Assembly: GCF_000282655.1 (NCBI RefSeq)
Contig: NZ_AKIV01000047.1
Location: 18,117-82,116 of the forward strand
Length of the DNA stretch: 64,000 nt
DNA from: Polaromonas sp. CF318
GTDB lineage: Bacteria > Pseudomonadota > Gammaproteobacteria > Burkholderiales > Burkholderiaceae_C
Direction: 5' to 3'
Below, one piece after another: positions 35,865-46,291 of this stretch (within the stretch, counting starts at the first letter, position 1; the number at the start of each line of letters is the position of its first letter). Made by a program: the position numbers and the translations under genes. Below the pieces are notes generated by a model. That model ran no database searches and was not told the DNA's origin. It saw nothing but the letters and a program-made list of their open reading frames with translations.

Positions 35865-36779
35865 ATGGCAATTACTGCAAGCATGGTCGCTGAACTGCGC
35901 GCCAAGACCGACGCCCCAATGATGGAGTGCAAGAAGGCACTGACCGAGGCCGAAGGCAATTTCGAAAAAGCCGAAGAAATCCTGCGCGTCAAGCTCGGCA
36001 GCAAGGCCGGCAAGGCCGCTTCCCGCGTCACCGCCGAAGGTGTGGTGGCTGCGCACCGCGAAGGCGATGTGGGCGCGCTGGTTGAAGTCAATTGCGAAAC
36101 CGACTTCGTGACCAAGAACGACAGCTTCCTGGCATTCACCAAAGGTGTCGTCGAAGGCATCGTCAAGAACAACCCGGCCGACGTGGAAGCCGTGGGCGCC
36201 ATGCCCCTGTCGCTGGACGGTTTCGGTCCCACGGTCGAAGACGTGCGCAAGGGCCTGATCGGCAAGATCGGCGAAAACATGAGCGTGCGCCGTTTCAAGC
36301 GTTTTACCGGCAGCAAGCTGGCTTCTTACCTGCACGGCACGCGCATCGGCGTGGTGGTGGAGTTTGAAGGCGACGAAGCCGCCGCCAAGGACGTTGCCAT
36401 GCACGTGGCCGCGATGAAGCCCGTGTCGCTGTCCAGCGCCGAAGTTCCCGCCGAACTGGTCGCCAAAGAGCGCTCGGTGGCCGCTGCCAAGGCCGCTGAA
36501 GATGCCGCCAAGGCCCAGGCCGAAGGCAAGCCCGTGCAGTCCGCTGAAATTGTTGCAAAGCGTATCGAAGGCGGCGTGCAAAAGTACCTGAAGGAAGTCA
36601 GCCTGTACAACCAGACTTTCGTCAAGAACGACAAGCAGACCGTCGAGCAGATGCTCAAGGAAAAAGCGACCACGATCAAGTCCTTCACGCTGTACGTGGT
36701 GGGCGAAGGCATCGAGAAGAAGGTCGACGATTTCGCCGCCGAAGTCGCCGCCCAGGTTGCAGCCGCCAAGGCCGCCTAA
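35865..36779 (+). CDS. tsf: Elongation factor Ts
   Basis: Guanine-nucleotide exchange factor for EF-Tu (304 aa). Start at ATG 35865 with GGAG at 35854; the frame extends nine codons upstream, but [20 protein letters not shown] is the conserved N-terminus. The TDFVTKN motif (from [10 protein letters not shown]), which pushes into the EF-Tu nucleotide site, is present, as is the core domain repeat. It follows rpsB after a terminator-like hairpin and precedes pyrH by 63 bp. Confidence 0.98.
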   Translation: MAITASMVAELRAKTDAPMMECKKALTEAEGNFEKAEEILRVKLGSKAGKAASRVTAEGVVAAHREGDVGALVEVNCETDFVTKNDSFLAFTKGVVEGIVKNNPADVEAVGAMPLSLDGFGPTVEDVRKGLIGKIGENMSVRRFKRFTGSKLASYLHGTRIGVVVEFEGDEAAAKDVAMHVAAMKPVSLSSAEVPAELVAKERSVAAAKAAEDAAKAQAEGKPVQSAEIVAKRIEGGVQKYLKEVSLYNQTFVKNDKQTVEQMLKEKATTIKSFTLYVVGEGIEKKVDDFAAEVAAQVAAAKAA

Positions 36780-36842
36780 GCACTCAGCCTAGCCGGAAGG
36801 CCGCTAAACTCCCCTTCACTTCAACCACAGAAAGCCCCTCAC

Positions 36843-37553
36843 ATGCCAGCCTACAAGCGAATCTTGTTAAAACTGTCAGGTGAGGCCTTGATGGGGGACG
36901 ATGCCTTCGGCATCAACCGCGCCACCATTGTGCGCATGGTGGAGGAGATCGCCGAGGTCACCCGCATGGGTGTCGAGGTGGCGGTGGTGATTGGCGGCGG
37001 CAATATTTTCCGCGGCGTGGCGGGCGGCTCGGTCGGCATGGACCGCGCCACCGCCGACTACATGGGCATGCTGGCTACCGTGATGAATGCCCTCGCTTTG
37101 GGTGACACCATGGACAAGGCCGGCCTCATCGCCCGCGTGATGTCGGCCATCGGCATTGAGCGTGTGGTCGAACCCTATGTCCGCCCCAAGGCCTTGCAGT
37201 ACCTCGAAGAGGGCAAGGTCGTTATTTTCGCGGCCGGCACCGGCAATCCTTTTTTCACCACCGACACGGCGGCAGCGCTGCGAGGCGCCGAGATAGGCGC
37301 CGAGATCGTGCTCAAGGCCACCAAGGTCGATGGTGTGTACACTGCGGACCCCAAGAAAGACCCGAAGGCCACGCGCTACACCAACATCACGTTTGATGAA
37401 GCCATGGGAAAAAACCTCGAGGTCATGGATGCCACCGCCTTCGCGCTGTGCCGCGACCAGAAGCTGCCCATCAAGGTGTTCAGCATCTTCAAGCACGGTG
37501 CGCTCAAGCGCGTGGTACAGGGAGAAGACGAAGGAACACTGGTTCACGTCTGA
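36843..37553 (+). CDS. pyrH: Uridylate kinase
   Basis: Hexameric bacterial UMP kinase (236 aa) of the amino-acid-kinase fold; ATP plus UMP gives UDP, inhibited by UTP and activated by GTP in relatives. Motifs: [12 protein letters not shown] at the N-terminus (ATP-binding Lys), [10 protein letters not shown] (phosphate loop), and [13 protein letters not shown] and [13 protein letters not shown] (UMP and ATP contacts). A T-rich run follows the stop (37566-37575) but frr begins only 48 bp downstream, so the genes probably share a transcript. Confidence 0.98.
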   Translation: MPAYKRILLKLSGEALMGDDAFGINRATIVRMVEEIAEVTRMGVEVAVVIGGGNIFRGVAGGSVGMDRATADYMGMLATVMNALALGDTMDKAGLIARVMSAIGIERVVEPYVRPKALQYLEEGKVVIFAAGTGNPFFTTDTAAALRGAEIGAEIVLKATKVDGVYTADPKKDPKATRYTNITFDEAMGKNLEVMDATAFALCRDQKLPIKVFSIFKHGALKRVVQGEDEGTLVHV

Positions 37554-37601
37554 GCTTTCAGGGCTTGCTTTTTTTCGCCATAAAAATCCGGAGATCCGAC
37601 C

Positions 37602-38162
37602 ATGAGCATTGCTGACGTCAAGCAGCTGGCAGAGCAAAAAATGCTGCAGTCCATCGACTCGTTCAAGAACGGCCTGACCAAGATCCGCACCGGCCGCGCC
37701 AACCCCGGCCTGCTCGACACCGTGCATGTCGACTACTACGGCTCCATGGTGCCGATCAGCCAGGTTGCCAACGTGTCGCTGCTCGACGCGCGCACCATCA
37801 GCGTCTCGCCCTGGGAAAAGGGCATGGGTGCCAAGATTGAAAAAGCCATCCGCGATTCCGACCTTGGGCTCAACCCGGCGGCGCAGGGCGACCTGATCCG
37901 TGTCCCCATGCCGCCGATGACCGAAGAGCGCCGCAAGGAGCTCACCAAGGTCGTGCGTTCCGAGGGCGAGCACGCCAAGGTCGCGATTCGCAACCTGCGC
38001 CGCGACGCCAACGACGGCATCAAGAAACTGGTCAAGGAAAAGCTCGCGTCCGAGGACGACGAGCGCCGCGCCCAGGACGACATCCAGAAGTTCACTGACC
38101 GTTTCATTGCCGAAGTCGACAAACTGGTCGCCGGCAAGGAACAAGACATCATGGCGGTTTGA
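37602..38162 (+). CDS. frr: Ribosome recycling factor
   Basis: RRF (186 aa) splits post-termination ribosomes with EF-G. The whole chain fits the two-domain L shape: N-terminal helix with [26 protein letters not shown], central beta-domain with YYGS and [21 protein letters not shown], and C-terminal helices including [14 protein letters not shown]. Preceded by CGGAG. A small hairpin, GACGC-TTCA-GCGTC, overlaps its stop (38161-38174). Confidence 0.98.
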   Translation: MSIADVKQLAEQKMLQSIDSFKNGLTKIRTGRANPGLLDTVHVDYYGSMVPISQVANVSLLDARTISVSPWEKGMGAKIEKAIRDSDLGLNPAAQGDLIRVPMPPMTEERRKELTKVVRSEGEHAKVAIRNLRRDANDGIKKLVKEKLASEDDERRAQDDIQKFTDRFIAEVDKLVAGKEQDIMAV

Positions 38163-38189
38163 CGCTTCAGCGTCTGGCCTGAATTGTCC

Positions 38190-38930
38190 ATGGCCACCAC
38201 CTCCCATCCGGTCCCGCGCCACATTGCCATCGTCATGGACGGCAATGGCCGTTGGGCGACCAAGCGGTTTCTGCCCCGCATCGCGGGCCACAAGCAGGGC
38301 GTTGACTCGCTGAGCCGCTGCGTGCGCGCCTGCCTGGAGCGCGGCATCGGCGTGCTGACGGTGTTCGCGTTTTCATCGGAAAACTGGAACCGGCCCTCCG
38401 AAGAGGTGTCGGGCCTGATGGAGCTGCTGGCCCTGTCACTGGCCAAGGAAGTGCCCAGCCTCAATGAAAACGGCGTGCAGTTGCACTTCATCGGGGACCG
38501 TGAGCGGCTCTCCGAGAAGGTCAGGGCCGGCCTGGCAAAGGCCGAACTGGACACTTCGGCCAACAGCCGGCTGGTTTTGAATGTCTGCTTCAACTACGGC
38601 GGCCGCTGGGACATCGCGCAGGCCGCGCAGAAGCTGGCCAGCCGCGGCGAGGCCATCACCGAGCTGTCGCTGGACCGGGCGATGGCGATGGCGCACGTGC
38701 CCGACCCGGACTTGTTGATACGCACGGGCGGCGAGCTGCGCATCAGCAACTTCCTGCTGTGGCAGGCGGCCTATTCGGAGCTGCATTTTTCCGACAAGCT
38801 CTGGCCCGAGTTCGACGAGGCGGCGCTCGATGAGGCAATTGCCGTTTTTCGCACCCGCGAACGGCGCTTTGGCCAGACCTCCGCGCAGGTCAGTGGCCAG
38901 GGCGACAACCACAATGCAAAGGCGGCTTGA
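38190..38930 (+). CDS. uppS: Undecaprenyl diphosphate synthase (di-trans, poly-cis)
   Basis: Condenses isopentenyl units onto farnesyl diphosphate to make the C55 lipid carrier for peptidoglycan and O-antigen. 246 residues from ATG 38190. The catalytic Asp is D17 in IVMDGNGRWA. VLTVFAFSSENWNRP and DLLIRTGGELRISNFLLWQ are family signatures, with C-terminal acidic WPEFDE. Its TGA stop shares one base with the cdsA ATG (TGATG), indicating translational coupling. Precursors come from the MEP pathway, three enzymes of which are in this window. Confidence 0.97.
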   Translation: MATTSHPVPRHIAIVMDGNGRWATKRFLPRIAGHKQGVDSLSRCVRACLERGIGVLTVFAFSSENWNRPSEEVSGLMELLALSLAKEVPSLNENGVQLHFIGDRERLSEKVRAGLAKAELDTSANSRLVLNVCFNYGGRWDIAQAAQKLASRGEAITELSLDRAMAMAHVPDPDLLIRTGGELRISNFLLWQAAYSELHFSDKLWPEFDEAALDEAIAVFRTRERRFGQTSAQVSGQGDNHNAKAA

Positions 38931-39790
38931 TGCTTAAACAGCGTGTCATCACGGCGATCGTCCTGCTGGCCATCCTGTTGCCCGCACTTTTTTACTCGAC
39001 CCCCCAGCCTTTTTGCGCCGTGGCGCTGTTGCTGATCGCGGCGGGTGCCTGGGAGTGGGGCCGGCTTAACGGCTATGGGCAGGGCGTTTCGCTGGGGCTG
39101 GGGCTTGTGAGCGTGGTGGCCTGCGCGCTGTCCTGGTATGCCGGCCTGCTGGATCAATCCCTGCCCATGCTCTGGGCCGCCGCCGGCGCGGTGTGGGTGC
39201 TGGCCGGTGGCTGGCTGCTGCGCAATGGCGTGGCCGGCTGGCCGCGCATTCCCAAGGGGCTGCGTCTGGCGGCAGGGCTGGCTGCGCTGTGGCTGGCCTG
39301 GCTGGCCGTCGCCCAGGCGCGTGTCGCCGGCATCAATTTCCTGCTGTCCGTGCTGCTGCTGGTCTGGGTGGCGGATATTTTTGCCTATTTCGCGGGCCGT
39401 ACCTTCGGCGGTCACTTCAGCAAGGGCAAGCTGGCGCCTTCCATCAGCCCCGGCAAAAGCTGGGAAGGCGTGTGGGGCGGCATGGCTGGCGTGGTCGCGC
39501 TGTCGCTCGCCTGGGTTTATGCGAGCGCCGCCGCAGGTGGCGCCGGTTTTTGGGGCGAGGCCACGCTTTACAGCAGGCTGGTGGCCAGCCACGGCCTGGT
39601 GGTCATGCTTTTGGCGGTCGTTTTCCTGGCGGCCATGAGTGTGGTGGGCGACCTCGTCGAATCGCTGATCAAGCGCAGCGCGGGTGTCAAGGACTCCAGC
39701 GGCCTGCTGCCCGGCCACGGCGGGGTGCTGGACCGTGTCGACGCCCTGTTGCCCACGCTACCCCTGGCAATGATGCTGGTCACCCTTTAA
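38930..39790 (+). CDS. cdsA: Phosphatidate cytidylyltransferase (CDP-diglyceride synthase)
   Basis: Multi-pass inner-membrane enzyme making CDP-diacylglycerol from CTP and phosphatidic acid. 286 residues from ATG 38930, with about seven or eight hydrophobic segments. The C-terminal CDS signature, SLIKRSAGVKDSSGLLPGHG followed by GVLDRVDALL, is intact, as are the upstream DIFAYFAGRTFGG and SPGKSWEG motifs. It overlaps the uppS stop by one base; dxr begins 8 bp after its stop. Confidence 0.97.
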   Translation: MLKQRVITAIVLLAILLPALFYSTPQPFCAVALLLIAAGAWEWGRLNGYGQGVSLGLGLVSVVACALSWYAGLLDQSLPMLWAAAGAVWVLAGGWLLRNGVAGWPRIPKGLRLAAGLAALWLAWLAVAQARVAGINFLLSVLLLVWVADIFAYFAGRTFGGHFSKGKLAPSISPGKSWEGVWGGMAGVVALSLAWVYASAAAGGAGFWGEATLYSRLVASHGLVVMLLAVVFLAAMSVVGDLVESLIKRSAGVKDSSGLLPGHGGVLDRVDALLPTLPLAMMLVTL

Positions 39791-39797
39791 GTCCGGT

Positions 39798-40985
39798 ATG
39801 TCCTTCAGCAAGCAGCGCATCACCGTTCTGGGCTCCACCGGGTCCATAGGCGTTAACACGCTGGACGTGATCGCGCGCCATCCCGAGCGTTTTGAAGTGT
39901 TCGCGCTTAGCGCGGCGACCCAGGTCGACCTGATGCTGGGCCAGTGTGTCCAGTTCAAGCCGCGCTATGCCGTGATGGCGAGTGAGCCGCATGCCCGCCA
40001 GTTGGCCGACAAGGTCAAGGCCCACCAATTGCCTGTGCAGGTGCTGTCGGCGCCCGACGCGCTGGAGATGATTGCCTCGCACGAATCGGTGGATACCGTG
40101 ATGGCGGCTATCGTGGGTGCGGCGGGCCTGGCGCCTTGCATGGCGGCGGCCCGCACGGGCAAACGCCTGCTGCTGGCCAACAAGGAAGCGCTCGTGGTGG
40201 GCGGCGAGGTCTTCATGCAGGCGGTACGCGCCGGCGGTGCCAAGCTGCTGCCCATCGACAGCGAGCACTCGGCCATCTTCCAGTCCTTGCCCGAAGACGC
40301 CGCGACCTGGGGCGACCGTGTCGAAAAAATCATCCTGACCGCCTCCGGCGGTCCCTTCCGCACCCGCGATGCCGCCAGCCTGCGCCATGTCACGCCCGAC
40401 GAGGCCTGCGCCCACCCGAACTGGGTGATGGGCCGGAAAATCTCGGTCGACTCGGCCACCATGATGAACAAAGCCCTGGAGGTGATCGAAGCGAAGTACC
40501 TGTTCGGCCTGACGCCGGAACAGATCGAGGTGGTGATCCATCCCCAGAGCATCATCCATTCCATGGTCCAGTACCGCGACACCTCGGTGGTGGCGCAGCT
40601 CGGAACGCCCGACATGCGGGTTCCCATCGCCTACGGCCTGGCCTGGCCGGACCGGGTGGTGTCGGGGGCCAAGGCCCTGGATTTCAGATCGCTGGCCACC
40701 ATGACCTTCGAAGTGCCCGATGACGCGCGCTTCCCGGGGCTGCCGCTGGCCTGGGAGGTGCTGAACGGGCCCGTGGGCAGCACCGCCGTGCTCAATGCCG
40801 CCAACGAGGTCGCCGTCGCCGCCTTTCTTGAAAAACGCATACGTTTTGACCATATTCACCATGTAAATCACGCAACTTTGGAGGCGCTGGCGCCCTCAGA
40901 GGTAAGTGATATTGAAGGCCTGCTCGGTCTGGATGGGCAGGCTCGCCGCCTTGCCCTTCGCATTGCCGGACAACTGGAGCCCTGA
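39798..40985 (+). CDS. dxr: 1-deoxy-D-xylulose 5-phosphate reductoisomerase
   Basis: First committed enzyme of the MEP pathway, using NADPH to convert DXP to MEP; target of fosmidomycin. 395 residues. N-terminal NADPH motif TVLGSTGSIGVNTLDV, LLANKEALVVGG, metal and substrate site PIDSEHSAIFQ, ASGGPFRT, and NWVMGRKISVDSATMMNKALEVIEA (written here as family blocks). Rightward block; rseP begins one base after the stop. Together with ispD and ispF it leaves only ispE, ispG, ispH and dxs to be sought elsewhere. Confidence 0.98.
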   Translation: MSFSKQRITVLGSTGSIGVNTLDVIARHPERFEVFALSAATQVDLMLGQCVQFKPRYAVMASEPHARQLADKVKAHQLPVQVLSAPDALEMIASHESVDTVMAAIVGAAGLAPCMAAARTGKRLLLANKEALVVGGEVFMQAVRAGGAKLLPIDSEHSAIFQSLPEDAATWGDRVEKIILTASGGPFRTRDAASLRHVTPDEACAHPNWVMGRKISVDSATMMNKALEVIEAKYLFGLTPEQIEVVIHPQSIIHSMVQYRDTSVVAQLGTPDMRVPIAYGLAWPDRVVSGAKALDFRSLATMTFEVPDDARFPGLPLAWEVLNGPVGSTAVLNAANEVAVAAFLEKRIRFDHIHHVNHATLEALAPSEVSDIEGLLGLDGQARRLALRIAGQLEP

Positions 40986-40986
40986 C

Positions 40987-42363
40987 ATGCTGACCCTGGT
41001 TTCTTTCGTTGTGACGCTGGGAATCCTGATCGCTGTGCACGAATATGGCCACTACCGTGTGGCCGTGGCCTGCGGCATCAAGGTCCTTAAATTTTCGATC
41101 GGATTCGGCAAGCCGATTTACAGCTGGAAGCTCAAAAACAAATCCACCGAGTTCTCCATCGGCATGCTGCCCCTGGGCGGTTACGTCAAGATGCTGGACG
41201 AGCGCGAGGCGCCCGTCGATCCGGGCGAGCGCCACCTGGCCTTCAACACCCAGCCGCTGAAATCGCGTGCCGCCGTGGTGGCGGCAGGCCCGGCGGCCAA
41301 CCTGCTGCTGGCCATGCTGCTGTATGCCATCCTCAACTGGAGCGGCCTGCAGGAGCCCAAAGCCATCCTCGCCGGCCCCGTGGCCGGATCGCTCGCGGAA
41401 AAAGCCGGCCTGCGCGGCCAGGAAACCGTGGCGCAGGCGGCTTTTGAAGGTGATGAACTCCAGGACGTCCGCTCTTTTGAGGACCTGCGCTGGCGCCTGA
41501 CCCAGGGCGCACTCGACGGCCGTGACCTCACGCTGGTGCTGGGCGCGGGCACCGCGGGCGCCGGGCAGACGGTGCGTCTGCCGCTGAGCAGCCTGGGCGC
41601 TCCCGAAGCCGATGCCCAGCTGTTCCGCAAAATCGGCATCCTGGGGCCCTGGACCCGTCCCGTGATCGGGGATGTGATGCCCGGGGGGGCGGCCGCAAAG
41701 TCCGGCCTGCATGCCGGCGATGTGGTGGTGCGCATTGGCGATACAGCCATCGTCGACGGCCAGCATTTGCGTGAAACCATACGGACCTCGGTCCCGGCTT
41801 CCAGCGCGGGCGGGGCTGCGGTGGCGCCCCAAAATTGGCAGGTCGTTCGTGCCGGCCAGACTCTGGCACTGCAGGTCACCCCGGAGCTCAAGACCGTGAA
41901 CGGGACGGTGGTGCCCCGTATCGACGCCTATGTGGGGACCACGCCCGAACTCGTGACGGTGCGCTACGGCTTCGTCGACGGCTTGTGGCAAGGCGCTGCC
42001 CGTACCTGGCAGGTGTCCGCGCTCACGCTGCGCATGATGGGGAAAATGCTGACCGGCCAGGCCTCGCTCAAAAACCTCAGCGGGCCGCTCACGATTGCCG
42101 ACTACGCGGGCAAGTCGGCCAGCCTGGGCTGGAGCTATTACCTGACCTTCCTGGCCCTGATCAGCGTGAGTCTTGGTGTCCTGAATTTACTCCCGCTGCC
42201 GGTTCTGGATGGGGGGCACCTGATGTATTATCTTTGGGAGGGGATCACTGGCCGAGGCGTGTCTGACGCCTGGATGGACCGGTTGCAGCGCGGTGGCGTT
42301 GCGATCCTGCTGGGCATGATGTGTGTTGCCCTGTTTAACGATGTCACCCGGCTCTTGGGCTAA
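40987..42363 (+). CDS. rseP: Site-2 intramembrane zinc metalloprotease RseP
   Basis: Inner-membrane protease that makes the second cut in anti-sigma factor RseA to activate sigma-E, and clears leftover signal peptides. 458 residues from ATG 40987; an in-frame start at 40906 lies inside dxr and is rejected. The zinc site HEYGH is H18-H22 in the first membrane helix; the third ligand lies in the NLLPLPVLDGGH motif starting near residue 400. Two periplasmic PDZ domains lie between; the second (GDVMPGGAAAKSGLHAGDVVVRIG) is clear, the first is divergent. bamA follows by 13 bp. Confidence 0.96.
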   Translation: MLTLVSFVVTLGILIAVHEYGHYRVAVACGIKVLKFSIGFGKPIYSWKLKNKSTEFSIGMLPLGGYVKMLDEREAPVDPGERHLAFNTQPLKSRAAVVAAGPAANLLLAMLLYAILNWSGLQEPKAILAGPVAGSLAEKAGLRGQETVAQAAFEGDELQDVRSFEDLRWRLTQGALDGRDLTLVLGAGTAGAGQTVRLPLSSLGAPEADAQLFRKIGILGPWTRPVIGDVMPGGAAAKSGLHAGDVVVRIGDTAIVDGQHLRETIRTSVPASSAGGAAVAPQNWQVVRAGQTLALQVTPELKTVNGTVVPRIDAYVGTTPELVTVRYGFVDGLWQGAARTWQVSALTLRMMGKMLTGQASLKNLSGPLTIADYAGKSASLGWSYYLTFLALISVSLGVLNLLPLPVLDGGHLMYYLWEGITGRGVSDAWMDRLQRGGVAILLGMMCVALFNDVTRLLG

Positions 42364-42376
42364 TTCCATACATTTC

Positions 42377-44674
42377 ATGCAAAAACAAATAAATCGCTTC
42401 AAAGTTCGCGCAGTTTGCGCCATAGCCGCCGGTCTTTTTGCAGCCAGCACCGCCTGGGCGGTTGACCCTTTCACGGTGCGCGACATTCGGGTTGAGGGTT
42501 TGCAGCGCGTGGAGCCTGGAACCATTTTTGCATCGCTTCCCTTTCGTGTCGGTGAAACTTACAACGATGACAAGGGCTCGACCGCCATTCGCGCGCTGTT
42601 CGGCCTGGGGTTGTTCAAGGACGTAAGACTGGAAGTCAGCGGCGACGTGCTGGTGGTGATTGTTGAAGAGCGTCCCACCGTCGCCGACGTGGATTTCGTC
42701 GGAACCAAGGAATTCGACAAGGAAGCGCTGAAAAAAGCGCTGCGCGAAGCGGGCGTCGCCGACGGGCAGCCTTTCGACAAGGCGCTTGCCGACAAGGCCG
42801 AGCAGGAACTCAAGCGCCAGTACATCAACAAGAGCCTGTACGGCGTCGAAGTGATCACCACCGTCACGCCGATCGAGCGCAACCGCGTCAACCTGACCTT
42901 CAGCGTCGTTGAGGGCGAGGTCGCGAAGATCAAGGAAATCCACGTCACCGGCAACAAGGCGTTCAGCGAATCGACGCTGCTGGACCTGTTTGACCTGGAC
43001 ACCGGCGGCTGGCTGAGCTGGTACACCAAGTCCGACCGCTACTCGCGCACCAAGCTCAATGCCGACATCGAGACGCTGCGCTCCTACTACCTGTCGCGCG
43101 GCTACCTGGAGTTCAAGGTCGAGTCCACCCAGGTCGCGATCTCCCCGGACAAACAAAGCATTGCCATCACCGTCAATGTGAGCGAAGGCGAGCGTTTTGT
43201 GGTGTCGGGCGTCAAGCTCGAAGGCAACTACCTCAACAAGGAAGAAGAGTTCAAGACCCTGGTGAAGATTGAACCGGGCGAGCCCTACAACGCCGACCAG
43301 GTGGCCGAAACCACCAAGGCCTTCACCGACTATTTCGGCACCTTCGGATTTGCGTTTGCGCGCGTCGAGGCCGTGCCCGAGATTGACCGCAGCAACAACC
43401 GTGTGGCCTTTGTGATCCAGGCGGATCCTTCCCGCCGTGCCTATGTGCGCCGCGTGAATGTGGCCGGCAACAACCGCACGCGCGACGAAGTCGTGCGCCG
43501 CGAGTTCCGCCAGTTCGAGTCGTCCTGGTACGACGGCGACAAAATCCGCCTTTCGCGCGACCGCGTGGACCGCCTGGGTTACTTCACCGACGTCAACATA
43601 GACACGCAGGAAGTGCCCGGCACCCAGGACCAGGTCGACGTGACGATGACCGTGACGGAAAAACCCACCGGCAACCTGCAGCTCGGCGCGGGTTATTCCA
43701 GCGCGGACAGCGTGTCCCTGCTGTTCGGCATCAAGCAGGAAAACGTTTTCGGCTCGGGCAACTACCTGGGTATTGAGCTCAATACCAGCAAGTCCAACCG
43801 CCAGCTGGTGCTGAGCACCATAGATCCGTATTTCACCGCCGACGGCATTTCGCGCACCATCGACGTTTACGACCGCACCTCCAAGCCGCTTTCCGGCCAG
43901 GGCGGAGATTACAGCCTGAAAACCCGCGGCGCCAGCATTCGTTTCGGGGTGCCGTTCACCGAGAACGACACCGTCTATTTCGGCAGTGGTTACGAGCAAC
44001 TGACCATTGTTCCCGGCACCAACCTGCCGGCCAGCTACCTGACCTATGCCAATCAATTTGGCTACAAAAGCGACTCGATTCCCCTGACGGTGGGCTGGTC
44101 CCGCGACAGCCGGGACAGCTCCCTGGTTCCCACCATGGGCCGCTACCAACGCGTGTACGGCGACTGGGGTGTCGCCGGGGACATCAAGTTCGTGCGGGCC
44201 AATTACCAGATCCAGCAGTACATTCCGCTGAACAAGCAGTTCACCGTCGCCCTGAACGGCGAGTTCGGCTGGGGCAAGGGACTGAACGGCCAACCCTATC
44301 CGCTGTTCAAGAACTATTACTCGGGCGGCCTCGGATCGGTGCGCGGTTTCGAACAGGGCTCCCTGGGCCCGCGCGACGCGTCCGACCTGGCCGTTGGCGG
44401 ACCGAAAAAACTGACCCTGAACGCCGAACTGATAGCGCCATTCCCGGGCGCCGGCAATGACAGGACCTTGCGTTTGTACGGTTTTATCGACGCCGGCAAC
44501 GTGTTCGGGGAAAAAGAGCAATACAAGCTGAATGACCTGCGTGTCTCAACCGGCGTCGGCATCAGCTGGATTTCCCCATTGGGGCCTTTGCGGATCGCCA
44601 TTGCCACGCCCCTGCGTAAAAAGCCAGGCGATAGAATAGAGCGGTTGCAATTCCAAATTGGTACATCTTTCTAA
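42377..44674 (+). CDS. bamA: Outer membrane protein assembly factor BamA
   Basis: Central Omp85 component of the BAM complex that folds beta-barrel proteins into the outer membrane. 765 residues from ATG 42377, with signal peptide cut near A28 (STAWA). Five POTRA domains occupy about 29-425 (first FTVRDIRVEGLQRVEPGTIF), followed by a 16-stranded barrel. The lid-loop VRGF motif is seen in GGLGSVRGFEQGSLGPRD, and the chain ends in Phe (QFQIGTSF). Its TAA stop shares one base with the skp start (TAATG). Position after rseP and before skp and lpxD is conserved in proteobacteria. Confidence 0.98.
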   Translation: MQKQINRFKVRAVCAIAAGLFAASTAWAVDPFTVRDIRVEGLQRVEPGTIFASLPFRVGETYNDDKGSTAIRALFGLGLFKDVRLEVSGDVLVVIVEERPTVADVDFVGTKEFDKEALKKALREAGVADGQPFDKALADKAEQELKRQYINKSLYGVEVITTVTPIERNRVNLTFSVVEGEVAKIKEIHVTGNKAFSESTLLDLFDLDTGGWLSWYTKSDRYSRTKLNADIETLRSYYLSRGYLEFKVESTQVAISPDKQSIAITVNVSEGERFVVSGVKLEGNYLNKEEEFKTLVKIEPGEPYNADQVAETTKAFTDYFGTFGFAFARVEAVPEIDRSNNRVAFVIQADPSRRAYVRRVNVAGNNRTRDEVVRREFRQFESSWYDGDKIRLSRDRVDRLGYFTDVNIDTQEVPGTQDQVDVTMTVTEKPTGNLQLGAGYSSADSVSLLFGIKQENVFGSGNYLGIELNTSKSNRQLVLSTIDPYFTADGISRTIDVYDRTSKPLSGQGGDYSLKTRGASIRFGVPFTENDTVYFGSGYEQLTIVPGTNLPASYLTYANQFGYKSDSIPLTVGWSRDSRDSSLVPTMGRYQRVYGDWGVAGDIKFVRANYQIQQYIPLNKQFTVALNGEFGWGKGLNGQPYPLFKNYYSGGLGSVRGFEQGSLGPRDASDLAVGGPKKLTLNAELIAPFPGAGNDRTLRLYGFIDAGNVFGEKEQYKLNDLRVSTGVGISWISPLGPLRIAIATPLRKKPGDRIERLQFQIGTSF

Positions 44675-45180
44675 TGAAGCATCTTTCACACAAAATTTTC
44701 CTCGGCCTTGTTGTCGCATTGGCGGGCTTCTCCGCGAGTGCGCAGGAGTTCAAGGTCGGTGTCGTCAATCTGGACCGGATTTTCCGCGAAGCCAATTCCG
44801 CCAAAGCCGCCCAGACCAAGCTCGAGCAGGAATTCAGCAAGCGTGAAAAAGAGCTGAACGACCTGGCCAACCAGCTCAAGACGCTGTCCGACAAGTTTGA
44901 GCGTGAGGCGCCCACGCTGGCCGAAAGCCAGCGCAACACGCGGCAAAAGCAGCTGGTGGACCAGGACCGGGATTTCCAGCGCAAGCGCCGCGAGTTCCAG
45001 GAAGACCTGAACACCCGTAAAAACGAAGAACTCCAGCAGGTGATTGAGCGCGCCAACAAGGTCGTGAAAACCCTGGCCGAAACCGAAAAGTACGACCTGA
45101 TCCTTCAGGAATCGGTCTACGTCAACCCCAAACACGACATCACCGACAAGGTGATCAAGGCGCTGAACGCCGCCCGTTGA
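44674..45180 (+). CDS. skp: Periplasmic chaperone Skp (OmpH)
   Basis: Trimeric holdase that carries unfolded outer-membrane proteins to BAM. 168 residues with signal peptide [20 protein letters not shown] and predicted cut after ASA (about residue 23). The core is [20 protein letters not shown], then long charged coiled-coil arms (about 50-130) rich in Lys, Glu and Gln, and a closing strand [19 protein letters not shown]. Translationally coupled to bamA by a one-base overlap. lpxD starts 50 bp downstream. Confidence 0.95.
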   Translation: MKHLSHKIFLGLVVALAGFSASAQEFKVGVVNLDRIFREANSAKAAQTKLEQEFSKREKELNDLANQLKTLSDKFEREAPTLAESQRNTRQKQLVDQDRDFQRKRREFQEDLNTRKNEELQQVIERANKVVKTLAETEKYDLILQESVYVNPKHDITDKVIKALNAAR

Positions 45181-45229
45181 TGGCGGGGGTGTTCAGCACG
45201 ACCTCCATCGTCAAAACGGCAGGCGCAGT

Positions 45230-46291
45230 GTGACACTCCGTCTTGCCGACATCGCCCAGTTCCTCGCCGGCCTCAATGCCGAATTGATCGGCGACCCAGG
45301 CTTGCAAATTGAGCGGCTCTCCACCCTGGAAGCCGCCGGGCCCCAGGACCTGAGCTTCCTCAGCCATCCTAAATACCTGGCCAAGCTGGCGCAATCCGCT
45401 GCCGCCTGCGTCATCGTTGCGCCTGCCGCGCGGCAGGCTGCCGTAGCCCGGGGCGCCTGCGTCGTGGTGGACGACCCCTATCACGCTTTCGCGCTGGTCA
45501 CCCAGCTCTGGAAGCAGCGGCATGCCCCGCAGGCCGTGCCGCAGATTCACCCCAGTGCCTTTATTGATCCCACGGCTTCGCTGGCCCCCGGCGTGTCGGT
45601 GGGGGCGTTTGCCTGCGTAGGGGAGGGCGCGGTCATAGGCGAGGGGGCCCGCATCGCCGAGCACTGCGTCATCGGCCGGGGCGCGCAGGTCGGAGCCGGC
45701 AGCCGTCTGTCGGCACGCGTCACTTTGGCGGACGGTTGCCGCATGGGAGCGCGCTGCATTGTGCATCCGGGCGCGGTGATAGGCGCCGACGGTTTCGGTT
45801 TTGCTTTGCACCAGGGGCAATGGGTCAAGATAGAGCAACTGGGCGGCGTGCTGATAGGCGATGACGTGGAAATCGGGGCCAACACCTGCATAGACCGCGG
45901 CGCCCTGCAGGACACCATCCTCGAAGACGGCGTCAAGCTCGACAACCTGGTCCAGATCGGCCACAACGTGCGGGTGGGCAAGCACACCGCCATGGCCGGC
46001 TGCGCCGGCGTCGCGGGTAGCGCCACCATAGGCGCCCACTGCACGGTGGGCGGCGGGGCCATCGTGCTGGGCCACCTGAGCCTGGCCGACCATGTGCATG
46101 TGTCGGCCGCGTCCGTTGTGACGCGGTCCATCCTCAAGCCCGGAAATTACACCGGGCTCTTTCCCATCGACGACAATGCTGTCTGGGAAAAAAATGCCGC
46201 GACGCTCAAGCAACTGCACACGCTGCGCGAGCGCCTGCGGCTGGCTGAAAAAGCCATTCTGAACTCAGGACACATTGAAGAAAAATCATGA
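45230..46291 (+). CDS. lpxD: UDP-3-O-(3-hydroxyacyl)glucosamine N-acyltransferase
   Basis: Third lipid A enzyme: adds the second 3-hydroxyacyl chain to UDP-acylglucosamine. 353 residues from GTG 45230. The N-terminal uridine-binding domain has [13 protein letters not shown]. The left-handed beta-helix of hexapeptide repeats (about 110-310) includes [14 protein letters not shown], the catalytic His region [18 protein letters not shown], and a C-terminal helix. Its stop overlaps the fabZ start by 4 bp (46288-46291), so the lipid A genes are translationally linked. Confidence 0.97.
   Translation: MTLRLADIAQFLAGLNAELIGDPGLQIERLSTLEAAGPQDLSFLSHPKYLAKLAQSAAACVIVAPAARQAAVARGACVVVDDPYHAFALVTQLWKQRHAPQAVPQIHPSAFIDPTASLAPGVSVGAFACVGEGAVIGEGARIAEHCVIGRGAQVGAGSRLSARVTLADGCRMGARCIVHPGAVIGADGFGFALHQGQWVKIEQLGGVLIGDDVEIGANTCIDRGALQDTILEDGVKLDNLVQIGHNVRVGKHTAMAGCAGVAGSATIGAHCTVGGGAIVLGHLSLADHVHVSAASVVTRSILKPGNYTGLFPIDDNAVWEKNAATLKQLHTLRERLRLAEKAILNSGHIEEKS

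Noticed and set aside
40906..40986. Upstream extension of rseP inside dxr
   Set aside because: The extra residues are an out-of-frame reading of dxr; MLTLVSFVVTLGILIAVHEYG from ATG 40987 matches the family start.
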